Below, in pieces: positions 33,840-42,263 of a stretch of DNA of 64,000 bases (its first letter is position 1; every line of letters begins with the position of its first letter). The translations under genes were made by a program, and so were the position numbers. The notes beneath the pieces were generated by a model, which saw only the letters and a program-made list of their open reading frames with translations, had not been told where the DNA came from and ran no database searches. Source of the stretch: Craurococcus roseus (GTDB lineage Bacteria > Pseudomonadota > Alphaproteobacteria > Acetobacterales > Acetobacteraceae); the NCBI RefSeq assembly GCF_039523795.1, contig NZ_BAAAFZ010000029.1, positions 36,573-100,572 on the forward strand. The letters are read 5' to 3'.

Positions 33840-34882
33840 GCGGAGCGGCGCAAGACGCGGAGTTCCTGCTCGAGAGCCGCGGCGTCCGGCGCGAACTGGG
33901 CGCCTGGGTGGTGGGCGCCGCTTGGGAGCGCGGCGGTACCGGCGCCTGCGGCTTCGGCCTCGGCGACGGCACCCTGCGCGTCACGCGACCGGGCGCGCTC
34001 GAAGGGGAATGGGCCAGCGCCGTGGCGCACGGGGGCGGCGCCTGCCTGTCGGTGTGCGCCGACGCGCGCGGCGGCTTCCTGTCCGGGGGCGACGACGGGC
34101 GGCTGGTGCGGGTGACGGCCGACGCCGCCGTAGGGGAAATCGCCCGGCCCATGCGCACACGCTGGGTGGAGCACGTGGCGGCGCACGAGGGCGGCGTGCG
34201 CGCGGCCGCGGTCGGCAAGGCCGTCCACCTCTACGACGCGGGCGGCGCGGCGCTGAAGACGCTCAACCACCCGTCCAGCGTCGGCGGCCTCGCCTTCGAC
34301 GCCAAGGGCAAGCGCGTGGCGGCCAGCCATTACAACGGCGCCTCGCTCTGGTTCATCGCGTCCAAGGAGGACAAGCCGCGCGTGCTGGAGTGGAAGGGCG
34401 CCCACGCCGCCGTTGCCATCAGCCCGGACGGCACACACGTGGTCACGGCCATGCAGGAGAACGCGCTGCACGGCTGGCGCTTGTCGGACGGGCAGCACAT
34501 GCGGATGTCGGGCTACCCGTCGAAGACGCGCTCGCTGTCCTTCACCGCGCGCGGTCGCTGGCTGGCGACGAGCGGCGCCGACAGCGTGGTGATCTGGCCG
34601 TTCCACGGCGGCGGCCCGATGGGCAAGGCGCCGACCGAGTTGGCGGGCGGCGACGGCGTGCTCTGCACCGCGGTCGCCTGTCATCCCCAGCACGAGGTGG
34701 TGGCCGCGGGCTTCGCGGACGGTTTGGTGCTGCTGTCGGAAATCGCTTCCGGCAAGGTCGTCCCGGTGGCGCCTCCGGGGCACGGCGGCGTGTCGGCGCT
34801 GGCCTGGAACGCCCTGGGGACGCACCTCGCCTTTGGAACGGAAACGGGCTTCGCTGGGGTGGTGGACCTGTCCAAGCGGTGA
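33836..34882 (+). CDS. WD40-repeat protein coupled to COG0523 GTPase
   Basis: A 348-residue predicted beta-propeller. Repeats of the WD40 kind can be traced, with blocks such as GGGACLSVCADARGGFLSGG, SVGGLAFDAKGKRVAASH, AAVAISPDGTHVVTAM, RSLSFTARGRWLATSGADSV, TAVACHPQHEVVAAGFADG and SALAWNALGTHLAFGTE, giving about seven blades. No signal peptide or membrane segment is seen. It starts on the ATGA overlap with the GTPase gene, so the products are probably made in equal amounts and may form a complex. A scaffold or client role in metal homeostasis is an inference from this coupling. No catalytic motif is visible. Confidence 0.88.
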   Translation: MSGAAQDAEFLLESRGVRRELGAWVVGAAWERGGTGACGFGLGDGTLRVTRPGALEGEWASAVAHGGGACLSVCADARGGFLSGGDDGRLVRVTADAAVGEIARPMRTRWVEHVAAHEGGVRAAAVGKAVHLYDAGGAALKTLNHPSSVGGLAFDAKGKRVAASHYNGASLWFIASKEDKPRVLEWKGAHAAVAISPDGTHVVTAMQENALHGWRLSDGQHMRMSGYPSKTRSLSFTARGRWLATSGADSVVIWPFHGGGPMGKAPTELAGGDGVLCTAVACHPQHEVVAAGFADGLVLLSEIASGKVVPVAPPGHGGVSALAWNALGTHLAFGTETGFAGVVDLSKR

Positions 34883-34907
34883 CGCCCGGCCGCCGCGGCG
34901 CCCGGTG

Positions 34908-35360
34908 TCATCCGTGCCGCAGCGGGCCCACCAAGCGCCAGCCGGTCCCCTCGGCGAGATCGGGCGTCGAAGCCGTGTTGCAGGTGTAGAAGCTGCGCAG
35001 GACGGCCGGTCGCGCCGCGCCCTTGGCCTGCGGCGCCTTTTCCGTGGACCGGGGCGAGGCCACCGACGGACGCGACGGCTTCCGCAAAGCCGGCCGTTCC
35101 GCGGCGGACCGTGCCTTGGCCGTCCCGCCTAGACGCGGCGACGCTCTCGCCGCCTCCGCCCGGACGCGCGCGAGCAGCCCGTGCACGCCGGTCCCCACCA
35201 GGGTTTCGGCCGGCCCGCACCCCAGCGCGGAAGCGAGCAGGCCGGCCCCGTCTGCCGTCATGGAGGCACGCGCAGCGGAGTGCGGCAGCACCACGGCCGC
35301 GGCCAGCAACACCGCGCCGACGAGCGTTCCGGCGGCCACCTTTCTTGAAGCGCGTTCCAT
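34908..35360 (-). CDS. Hypothetical secreted protein
   Basis: I do not recognise a family. The ATG at 35360 gives 150 residues with a clean signal peptide (ASRKVAAGTLVGAVLLAAAVV then SAARA, probable cleavage near residue 33). A short region with two cysteines (LGCGPAETLVG and FYTCNTAS) flanks a basic, Arg/Lys/Ser-rich low-complexity middle. The C-terminus is GTGWRLVGPLRHG. The two Cys could form a disulfide in the periplasm. A gagg lies about 10 bases before this ATG; an upstream ATG (35414) would add 18 residues ahead of the signal peptide and is less likely. Convergent with the WD40 gene. Confidence 0.6.
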   Translation of the reverse strand: MERASRKVAAGTLVGAVLLAAAVVLPHSAARASMTADGAGLLASALGCGPAETLVGTGVHGLLARVRAEAARASPRLGGTAKARSAAERPALRKPSRPSVASPRSTEKAPQAKGAARPAVLRSFYTCNTASTPDLAEGTGWRLVGPLRHG

Positions 35361-35546
35361 GGGTTGGGAACCTCTGCTCTGGGGTTGACTTAGCTCCGTG
35401 ACGGGATTCGCCAACGCGCCTTATACGCGAACAGTTTCCTGAGATTTTTCGCCATTGACGATTGCGTGATCCTTGGGTTTCCGGGCAGGGAACCGGTTCC
35501 ACCCTGCCGATTTAACGGCCCAGACCAGGGACGAACGGGGGTGGCG

Positions 35547-35969
35547 ATGGCTCAAACGCCGGACGACGACGACGAGGTGGACCTGGGCGTGAGCCTGGAA
35601 ACCGTCGCCACGGTCGTGGACCTCGCCCGCGCCTTGCAGGGCAAGGAAGAGACCGACCCCGAGCAGGCGACGGAGGACGCGAACAGCGAGTCCGCTTTGC
35701 TCCAGGAAACGCCGGACGACATGACCGAGGACTCCCTCCGCCAGTTCATCGACGAGCTGAACGAGGATGAGCAGGCTTCCCTGATCGCGCTGGCCTGGGT
35801 CGGTCGGGGCGATTACGGGGCGGAGGACTGGGAAGAGGCGCGGTCGCTCGCGGCCGAGCGGAACCAGAGCGACACCGCGACCTACCTCATGGAGATGGAG
35901 ATGCTCGGCGATCTCCTGGCCGAAGGTGTCGCGGCCTTCGGCTTGTCCATCGAAGACGTCGAGCGCTAG
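35547..35969 (+). CDS. DUF3775 domain-containing protein
   Basis: A 140-residue acidic cytosolic protein of unknown function. The ATG at 35547 was chosen because acgggggtg lies just before it and the upstream extension is Pro/Arg-rich. The N-terminal half is Asp/Glu-rich (PDDDDEVDLGVSLETVATV). The C-terminal half carries the family core: LRQFIDELNEDEQASLIALAWVGRG, EDWEEARSLAAER and TYLMEMEMLGDLLAEGVAAFG. The family is widespread in alphaproteobacteria and has no assigned role to my knowledge. Divergent from the secreted hypothetical protein, with about 185 bases between that include a short A/T-rich stretch (35430-35470). Confidence 0.8.
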   Translation: MAQTPDDDDEVDLGVSLETVATVVDLARALQGKEETDPEQATEDANSESALLQETPDDMTEDSLRQFIDELNEDEQASLIALAWVGRGDYGAEDWEEARSLAAERNQSDTATYLMEMEMLGDLLAEGVAAFGLSIEDVER

Positions 35970-36010
35970 CGCGGGCTTTGCCAGCGGCGGCCCTCAGCCC
36001 GCCCGGTGCT

Positions 36011-36754
36011 TCACCCGAAGTGGTGCGGCCCGACATCGGTTCCGGCGATCTCGCGGATGAGCTTGCGTTTCACCGCTTGGCCGAAGGCCTGGAAGTCCTC
36101 CGCCGGGATGACGAACGAGCCGGGCCCGCCGACGACGCTTTCCCGGAAGTATTCATCGAGCGGCACCGGCGGCAGGCGGCCGAAAGTGGGCCGGTCGTTC
36201 ATAATGGGCAGGCCGTTGATCGTGACGCCGTCGGCCAAGAGCTTGTCCCGCGCGGCTTCCACCGGGCCCCCGCTGTTGTTCACGCCGTCGCCCGACACGT
36301 CGATGACGCGGCGCGTGCCTTCGAAGGGCGCGTCGGCCAGCACGCGGTGCGAGAACTCCAGCGCCGACGAAATGGAGGTCCAGGACAGCGAGGCGCGTGG
36401 CGCTTCATCGAGCTTGGTGGCCCAGGCGAAGGCGTCGGCGGGCGAGGCGATGCGCGTCCAGGGCAGCACCAAGCGCTGGTATTCGGCGCCGGCCCATTCG
36501 ACGTAGGCGACGCCGATGGCGCCGATCATGCCGCCGCGCACGGCTTCGACGACCAGCGGGTCGGACACCGCGTTGCGGTAGCCTTCGCGTTGCAGCCTGG
36601 CCTCGTCCTCGTCCACCGAGCGCGACACGTCCACCGCGAGCACCAGGATGACGTCGACCGGTTCTTGCTGCGCCCAGGCCGGCGAGAAGCGCGCCGCGGT
36701 GCCGAGGCCCGCGGCTGCCGCTGCTCCGGCTGCAAGGAGGGAGCGTCGGTGCAT
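36011..36754 (-). CDS. DUF1194 (VWA-like) exported protein
   Basis: A 247-residue protein with a twin-arginine-like leader (HRRSLLAAGAAAAAGLG, cleavage probably after AWA at about residue 28) followed by a von Willebrand A-like domain of the DUF1194 group. The metal-ion site is intact: VDVSRSVDEDE (DxSxS). Further blocks are GAIGVAYVEWAG, RRVIDVSGDGVNNSGG (the second metal-site Asp) and a C-terminal FVIPAEDFQAFGQAVKRKLIREIAG. Function unknown; VWA domains commonly mediate metal-dependent protein contacts in the periplasm. Single gene, convergent with DUF3775. Confidence 0.85.
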   Translation of the reverse strand: MHRRSLLAAGAAAAAGLGTAARFSPAWAQQEPVDVILVLAVDVSRSVDEDEARLQREGYRNAVSDPLVVEAVRGGMIGAIGVAYVEWAGAEYQRLVLPWTRIASPADAFAWATKLDEAPRASLSWTSISSALEFSHRVLADAPFEGTRRVIDVSGDGVNNSGGPVEAARDKLLADGVTINGLPIMNDRPTFGRLPPVPLDEYFRESVVGGPGSFVIPAEDFQAFGQAVKRKLIREIAGTDVGPHHFG

Positions 36755-36894
36755 GCCGGTGTCTCCTTCGTAGCCCAGGCGTCAGATTCCCCGGGGTGGA
36801 GGAAACCCTAGACCCAAAATCGCGCGTTGCGATAACGACATGAACGTGTTCCGGCGCGGGAGGTTCGCACGTGCGCGGGAATGTGTTCGGGCCG

Positions 36895-38061
36895 TTAGAA
36901 CGCCGACATGACGGCGTCCGCGACGCGGGCGACTTGACCCTCCGACAGATAAGGATGCATCGGCAACGAAAGCACGCGCGCGCAGAGGTCTTCGCTCACG
37001 GGCAGGGGCGGCGGGCCGCCGAAGGCGGCGGCGTGGGCCGCGCGGTAGGCGGGCTGATGGTGCAAGGGCTTGGGGTAGTAGATCGCGGAGGGCAGGCCGG
37101 CTGCGCCCAACGCCGCCTGCACCCGGTCGCGCGCCGCGGCGTCGGGCAGCAGGATCGAGTAGATGCCCCAAGCGCTTTCGAACCCCGGCGTCGGCGATGG
37201 CGGCGCCACAACGGGCGCGCGGAGCCGTTCAGCGTACCATCGCGCGGCCCGCGCGCGGGCGGCCAGCTCGCCTTCCAGCAGCGGCACCTTCTCCAACAGG
37301 ATCGCCGCCTGGATGCTGTCGAGCCGGCCGTTCATGCCGGTGCGCAGCACCTCGTAGCGGGACGCGCCCTCGCCATGGGTGCGGAGCGAGCGGTACAGCG
37401 CCGCGCGGTCCGCGTCGTCCGTGAGCAGGGCGCCGCCGTCGCCGTAGCAGCCCAGCGTCTTGGTCGGGTAGAAGGAGCACGCCGTCGCGTCCGCCCAGCC
37501 GCCGAGGCGCTTGCCGTGCAGCCGCGCGCCGAAGGCCTGCGCCGCGTCGTCCAGCGCGAACATGCCGCCGTGCCGCCCGCAAAGGGCTTCGATGGCGGGC
37601 CAATCCGCCGGCAGGCCGTAGAGGTCCACGCCGACCACGGCGCGCGGGCGCAGCCGACCCTCGCGCGCCACCAACTCGACGCGGCGCTCCAGGTCGGCGA
37701 GGTCGATGTTGAAGGTCGCTTCCTCCACGTCCACGAACACCGGTGTCGCGCCGAGCACCAGCGGCACCTCGGCCGTCGCCGTGTAGGTGAAGGCGGGCAG
37801 GAACACCGCGTCGCCGGGGCCGATGTTCTCCGCCATCATGGCGATCTGGAGCGCGTCCGTGCCCGAGGAAACGCCGACGCAGTGCGCCACGCCGGCGAAG
37901 GCGGCGAGCTTCTCTTCCAGCGCGTCCACCTCCGGCCCCTGGATGAAGCGGCCGTGGTCGAGCACGCGGGCGATGCCGGCGTCGATCCCGGCGCGGATCA
38001 GCGCCTGTTGCGCCTTCATGTCGAAGAAGGCCACGGGGGCGTCGTCGGGCGGCGGCGTCAT
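36895..38061 (-). CDS. DegT/DnrJ/EryC1-family sugar aminotransferase
   Basis: A 388-residue PLP enzyme that aminates a keto-sugar nucleotide during surface glycan synthesis. The ATG at 38061 fits the conserved start (FFDMKAQQALIRAGIDAGIARVL). Seen: GVSSGTDALQIAMMA, PAFTYTATAEV, VDLYGLPADW, the ALDDAAQAFGA aspartate, the PLP lysine in SFYPTKTLGCYGDGG and a C-terminal LPMHPYLSEGQV. It resembles WbpE (UDP-3-keto-GlcNAcA aminotransferase) in the order and spelling of these blocks, but the exact sugar is not certain. Downstream of the CapD-like dehydratase in the same direction, which could provide its keto-sugar substrate. Confidence 0.88.
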   Translation of the reverse strand: MTPPPDDAPVAFFDMKAQQALIRAGIDAGIARVLDHGRFIQGPEVDALEEKLAAFAGVAHCVGVSSGTDALQIAMMAENIGPGDAVFLPAFTYTATAEVPLVLGATPVFVDVEEATFNIDLADLERRVELVAREGRLRPRAVVGVDLYGLPADWPAIEALCGRHGGMFALDDAAQAFGARLHGKRLGGWADATACSFYPTKTLGCYGDGGALLTDDADRAALYRSLRTHGEGASRYEVLRTGMNGRLDSIQAAILLEKVPLLEGELAARARAARWYAERLRAPVVAPPSPTPGFESAWGIYSILLPDAAARDRVQAALGAAGLPSAIYYPKPLHHQPAYRAAHAAAFGGPPPLPVSEDLCARVLSLPMHPYLSEGQVARVADAVMSAF

Positions 38062-38178
38062 GGCGGCGGTGCTTCTCCTCCGCTGTGCAGGCGGGCGGGC
38101 GCCGTGTAGACCCGGCCCCCTCCGCCGCCAAATCACCCGCTGTTTCGCCTTGCGACACAGCGGGCGCGGCGCCCGACG

Positions 38179-38394
38179 TCACTCGCCTCCACCATCTCCG
38201 CCGCCCCCGCCGTCACCCCCGCCGTCACTCCCTCCGGGCCCGTCCGGCGAGCCGGCATCCGCCGGGTCGGCGGCGGCATCCTCGTCCGCGGCGCCGCCGG
38301 CGGAACCGTCATCGCGCCCTTGCACGCCCGGGTGCTCCTCGTGCCAGCGCCGCCGCATGGCCGGCGTCCACCACCATTTCGGAAGCCCTTCCAT
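38179..38394 (-). CDS. Small hypothetical protein (Trp/Arg head, Gly/Asp tail)
   Basis: No family recognised. 71 residues: a short head rich in Trp and Arg (PKWWWTPAMRRRWHEEHPG) followed by a low-complexity acidic Gly/Asp/Ala tail. It starts 12 bases after the CapD-like stop on the same strand, so it is probably translated from the same mRNA. No Shine-Dalgarno is obvious. The biased but non-random head supports a real protein; the repetitive tail lowers confidence. Confidence 0.45.
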   Translation of the reverse strand: MEGLPKWWWTPAMRRRWHEEHPGVQGRDDGSAGGAADEDAAADPADAGSPDGPGGSDGGGDGGGGGDGGGE

Positions 38395-38406
38395 CGCAAC
38401 GCGCCG

Positions 38407-40359
38407 CTACTGCTGCGTCGCCCGGCTTTCCGCCTTGTCCTCCGGCGCGAACTCCGGCACCAGCCGGCCGAGCTGCGCCAGCGCCGCCGCGGCGTTGCCG
38501 GCGCGGCAGGTGGCGGCGATCTCGTCGATGGCGCGGCCCACCAGCGCCGGGTCGGCGGTGCGTGGCTTGGCCACCAGCAGGCCAGGGAAGGCGGTGGGCC
38601 GCGGCGGCTCCTGGCCGTGGAACAGCTCCTCGTAGAGCTTCTCGCCGGGGCGCAGCCCGGTGAAGCGGATCTCCACGTCCTTCTCCGGGCGCAGGCCCGA
38701 CAGGCGGATCATGCGCCGCGCCAGGTCCACGATCTTCACCGGGTCGCCCATGTCGAGCACGAAGATGCCGCCTTCGCGCAGCTCCGGCGGCTGGTCCGCC
38801 CGGTCCTCCGCGCCCACCACGCTGGCCTGGAGCACCAGCCCCACCGCTTCGCGCACCGTCATGAAGTAGCGGCGCATGTCCGGATGGGTGACGGTGAGCG
38901 GCCCGCCGCGCTCCAACTGGCGGCGGAACAGCGGCACCACGCTGCCGGTGGAGCCGAGCACGTTGCCGAAGCGCACGGTGACGCAGCGCATCGTGCCCGC
39001 GCCGGCGCGGGCCTGCACGTCGAGCGCTTGGCAGTACATCTCGGCCAGCCGCTTGGACGCGCCCATGACGCTGGTCGGGTTCACCGCTTTGTCGGTGGAG
39101 ATGAACACCATCGTCCCCGTGCCCACCGCCCGCGCCGCGTCGGCCACCACGCGCGTCCCGTAGGCGTTGGTGAGCAGGCCCTCCGCCGGGTCGTTCTCCA
39201 CCATCGGCACGTGCTTGTAGGCGGCGGCGTGGAACACCAGCTCCGGCCTGATCTCCTCGAACAAGCGGCGGATGCGGCTCTCGTCGCGCACGTCGGCCAG
39301 CACGGCGCGGCGCGGCACCGCGGGGTGGGTTTCGCGCAGTTCCAGATCGATTTCGTACAGGACAAACTCGCCGTGGTCGAGCAGGGTGAGGGAGCCCGGC
39401 CCGAGCGCCGCCACCTGCCGCGCCAGCTCGCCGCCGATGGTGCCGCCGGCGCCGGTGACGAGCACGCGCCGGCCCTGTACCAAGCGCGCCATGCCTTCGC
39501 GGTCCAGCGGCACCTGCGGCCGGTCCAGCAGCTCCTCGATGCCGACCTCGCGGAGCTGGAGCCGCGGCGTGCCGCCCTCCTCCAGCAAGTCCGCGCGGCG
39601 CTGCGCCGCCGGGTCGAGCGAGGTGACGGAGGGCGCGCGGCGCACGGGTATGCCGTGGCGGTCCGCGGCGTCCACCAGCCGTTGCAGCGCCAGACCCTGC
39701 ACGTGCCGGGTGGTGAGCACCAGGAGCGCCGGCAGCCGGCCCTCGTCGCGCATCCGCTCCAGCACCCCGTCCACCTCGTCCACCGTGCCGAGGATCGGGT
39801 GGCCGCGGATGCGCCGGCCCGATTGGCGGGAGCGCATGGAAAGGATGCCGAGCACGCGGTAGCCCGCCGGGCGCTCGCCGGCCAAGGCCCGGATGAACAA
39901 GTCGGCGCCGTCGCCCGCGCCCACCAGCAGCACCGATTGCGGCTCCTCGCCCGTGTCCGGACCGCGCCGGGCGTGGTGGATGCGCGCGGCCACCCGCGGC
40001 AGCCCGAGCAGCGCGGTGAGCGCGAGGGCGTGGAGCACCGGGAAGGCCGGGTTGGCCGGGTGCTCGGCGCTGAGCAGGAGCAGCCCTCCCCAGAACAGCG
40101 CCGCCCCGCCAACGGCGGCCACGGCGACGGCGAGGAGGTCCGGCAGGCCGGCGTAGCGCCAGTACTGCTGCGGCATCCGCACCGCGAACCCGGCCGCGAG
40201 CAGGGCCGCCACTGCGCCGGGCAGCGCGCCGAGCCACCACGCCCAGCCCGGGAACGGCGCGTCCGCCAGCACCAGCGCCACCGGCAGCGCGAACGCGGCC
40301 AGCGCCGTGTCGAGGGCGAGATTGAGCAGGACGCGGTGGGGCGTGCGGCGGCGGGCCAT
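38407..40359 (-). CDS. CapD/WbpM-like UDP-sugar 4,6-dehydratase (membrane-bound)
   Basis: A 650-residue nucleotide-sugar epimerase/dehydratase. The N-terminal 130 residues hold four membrane helices, followed by a CoA-binding-like Rossmann domain (SVLLVGAGDGADLFI). The C-terminal SDR domain has the NAD loop VTGAGGTIGGELARQ, AAYKHVPMVENDP, STDKAVNPTSVMGASKR and VRFGNVLGSTGSV. The usual SDR catalytic Tyr is replaced by Met (MGASK), as in WbpM and FlaA1-type inverting or retaining 4,6-dehydratases. It would convert UDP-GlcNAc to a 4-keto-6-deoxy sugar, the precursor for DegT-type amination. Fits the two DegT genes in this locus. Confidence 0.92.
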   Translation of the reverse strand: MARRRTPHRVLLNLALDTALAAFALPVALVLADAPFPGWAWWLGALPGAVAALLAAGFAVRMPQQYWRYAGLPDLLAVAVAAVGGAALFWGGLLLLSAEHPANPAFPVLHALALTALLGLPRVAARIHHARRGPDTGEEPQSVLLVGAGDGADLFIRALAGERPAGYRVLGILSMRSRQSGRRIRGHPILGTVDEVDGVLERMRDEGRLPALLVLTTRHVQGLALQRLVDAADRHGIPVRRAPSVTSLDPAAQRRADLLEEGGTPRLQLREVGIEELLDRPQVPLDREGMARLVQGRRVLVTGAGGTIGGELARQVAALGPGSLTLLDHGEFVLYEIDLELRETHPAVPRRAVLADVRDESRIRRLFEEIRPELVFHAAAYKHVPMVENDPAEGLLTNAYGTRVVADAARAVGTGTMVFISTDKAVNPTSVMGASKRLAEMYCQALDVQARAGAGTMRCVTVRFGNVLGSTGSVVPLFRRQLERGGPLTVTHPDMRRYFMTVREAVGLVLQASVVGAEDRADQPPELREGGIFVLDMGDPVKIVDLARRMIRLSGLRPEKDVEIRFTGLRPGEKLYEELFHGQEPPRPTAFPGLLVAKPRTADPALVGRAIDEIAATCRAGNAAAALAQLGRLVPEFAPEDKAESRATQQ

Positions 40360-40442
40360 GCGGGGGCTTTAGCCCACGGCTGGCCCGGGTGGAAACACTC
40401 GGTCCCCACGTGCCTGCCGCAGAGGTCTGGAGCGGGCGGGGA

Positions 40443-40676
40443 TCAGTCGGGGCGAGGGATGGGGTGGTTCGGCGCGCCGCCGAGCACGCCGCCGGGGCGG
40501 CGTTGCTCGCGCCGTTCCGGGTCCTCGTAGCAGCCACCCGTTCGGCCGCGACCGAGCCAGTGGTCGCAGCGGCCCGTCAGCAGCAGCCCGAGGGTCGACT
40601 CGCGCAAGTTGGGCCAAGCGACCAAGAGTGCGGCCGCCGAGAGCGCCAGGACGATGATCCAATCCCGCCGGCTCAC
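40443..40676 (-). CDS. Small membrane protein, hypothetical
   Basis: 77 residues from a GTG (40676) that overlaps the TGA stop of the DUF805 gene (GTGA). One clear transmembrane helix (WIIVLALSAAALLVAWPNL) follows a basic Met-Ser-Arg-Arg start. The soluble C-terminus has a Cys/Gly segment (TGRCDHWLGRGRTGGCYED) and ends in PNHPIPRP. No family recognised. The exact stop/start coupling to DUF805 and the helix support it. It may act with the DUF805 membrane protein. Confidence 0.6.
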   Translation of the reverse strand: MSRRDWIIVLALSAAALLVAWPNLRESTLGLLLTGRCDHWLGRGRTGGCYEDPERREQRRPGGVLGGAPNHPIPRPD

Positions 40677-41122
40677 CGCGCGGGCAGCGGCCCTGGCGCC
40701 GCGCCGAAGCGGTTCGGACCGGGAGAACCGGGTGCCAGGCACATCCACGCCATCACGCCATAGCAGCCGAGTCGCAGGACAGTCCCGATGGTGCCGTCTG
40801 CTTCTGTGGGGACGATGGGCAAGACCCAAATCCAGAGCGAGTGCCAGCCCGAGAAGTCCAGGTCGTGCAAGCGCTTCACTTGGATCACCAGCGCGAGCCA
40901 GACAACCGGAGCCGCGGCGAGCACCGCAGCAACCTCGGCGCGAACAAAACCGTCCACATGGAGCATTTTCGCCGCGGCCGCGATTGCCGCGACCCAGACC
41001 CACACGCACAACGCCAGTGACAAGTTCCAGCCGAGAAAGGAAAGGCGCCCCACGCGGCCTTTGATGCCGAACCGAGCCGCGATGCGCCTCGCTTCAACCG
41101 GCGGCATGAAGCGACCCGCCAT
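40673..41122 (-). CDS. DUF805 family membrane protein
   Basis: About 149 residues (ATG 41122; ATG 41107 gives 144). Four hydrophobic segments and the family landmark GRVGRLSFLGWNLSLALCVW near the start, then VIQVKRLHDLDFSGWHSLWIWVL (the conserved RLHD and SGW). Role unknown; DUF805 proteins are small inner-membrane proteins sometimes linked to envelope stress or phage defence without proof. Its start lies inside the end of the GT4 gene (overlap 14-29 bases), and it overlaps the next small membrane gene by GTGA, so it belongs to the glycan operon. Confidence 0.82.
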   Translation of the reverse strand: MAGRFMPPVEARRIAARFGIKGRVGRLSFLGWNLSLALCVWVWVAAIAAAAKMLHVDGFVRAEVAAVLAAAPVVWLALVIQVKRLHDLDFSGWHSLWIWVLPIVPTEADGTIGTVLRLGCYGVMAWMCLAPGSPGPNRFGAAPGPLPAR

Positions 41123-42263
41123 GCTGTACCGTCGCAACCCCTGCCTGAGGCACCAAGCTGCGATACAAGCCCACCAACCGCTCAGCCTCGCCCGCCCAGC
41201 CGAAGCGCCCCAGCGCCGCGCTTCTTCCTGCTTCGCACATCTCCGCCCGCCGCGCCGGATCGCCGAGCGCCGCCACCGCCGCCGAAATCGTGCCAGGGTC
41301 GGCGCTGTCCACCAGCGCACCGCAACCTGCCTCGCGCACCACGGCCGCGACCTCCTCCGCGAACGCCGGCGCGACCACCGGCAGGCCGGCCAGCATGCAG
41401 TCGAACAGCTTGTGCGGCAGCGCCAGGCGGTGGTTTTCCTCGCCCGGCTGGAACAGCACCAGGCCGACGTCGCACTCGGCCAGTCGCGCCAGGGCTTCGG
41501 CGTGCGGCAGCCAGGGCAGGCGCTCGATCCGGTCCGCGACGCCGAGCGCCGAGGCGCAGGCCAGGAACTCCGCTTCCGAGCCGTCGGTGAAGCGGCCGAT
41601 CAGGCGGAGCGTCGTGCCAGGCGGGCAGAGCGCCAGCGCGTCCAGCATCTGCGGCCAGCCGCGCGACCGGCCCAGCGCGCCGGCGTGGGCGAGGCGGAGC
41701 GGGCCTTCTCCGCGGTGCCGGCGCGGCTCGACCGGGGACGGCAGGGCGTAGTTCCGCACCGCCACGGTCCGGCCGGGCGCGGCGAAGTCGGCGTCCAGCC
41801 CGTCCTTCGCCACCACCACCGCGTCGGCGGCGCCGCCGGCCAAGCGGCAGAACAGCCGCAGCGCGGCGCGGGCCGCCGGGCGCAACACCCGCGGCAGCTT
41901 GCCGTCGAGGCGGCTCGGGTAGTGCTCGTGCACGTCGATCACCACCCGCGCGCCACTCCACCAGCCGGCGAGCAGCGCCGCGACCCAGGCGTCTGGCTCG
42001 CTCGCGTGCAGCGCCGCCGCGCCGCTCCGGGCCGCGCGCCGCGCCAGGGCAGGGATGTTGCGCAGACGGCCGGCCCAGCCGGGGCGGCGCGCGTAGGTCT
42101 CGATCTCGACGCCTTCGACCGTCGCGGCCGGGGCGGCGGCGCCGGGCGCGAGGTGGCGGACGCGCCAGCCGGCGGCGGCGAGGGCGGCGCCTTCCTTGCG
42201 GACCACCCGGATGTCGTCGGGCGGGTGCGCGGCCGACAGCATCAGCACGAGCGGCGGCGTCAT
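41094..42263 (-). CDS. Glycosyltransferase family 4
   Basis: A 389-residue GT-B glycosyltransferase. The ATG at 42263 overlaps the stop of the epimerase gene (ATGA). Seen: LVLMLSAAHPPDDIRVVRKEGAALA at the N-terminus, ALHASEPDAWVAALLAG and DVHEHYPSRLDGKLP. The C-terminal donor site has LAHAGALGRSRGWPQML, RLPWLPHAEALARLAECDVGLV, PHKLFDCMLAGLPVVAP and ALGRFGWAGEAERLVGLYR. The start block with DDIRV resembles glycosyltransferases that work with WecB-type epimerases in O-antigen loci. Likely adds an N-acetyl-hexosamine-type sugar, though this is not provable here. Confidence 0.88.
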   Translation of the reverse strand: MTPPLVLMLSAAHPPDDIRVVRKEGAALAAAGWRVRHLAPGAAAPAATVEGVEIETYARRPGWAGRLRNIPALARRAARSGAAALHASEPDAWVAALLAGWWSGARVVIDVHEHYPSRLDGKLPRVLRPAARAALRLFCRLAGGAADAVVVAKDGLDADFAAPGRTVAVRNYALPSPVEPRRHRGEGPLRLAHAGALGRSRGWPQMLDALALCPPGTTLRLIGRFTDGSEAEFLACASALGVADRIERLPWLPHAEALARLAECDVGLVLFQPGEENHRLALPHKLFDCMLAGLPVVAPAFAEEVAAVVREAGCGALVDSADPGTISAAVAALGDPARRAEMCEAGRSAALGRFGWAGEAERLVGLYRSLVPQAGVATVQHGGSLHAAG

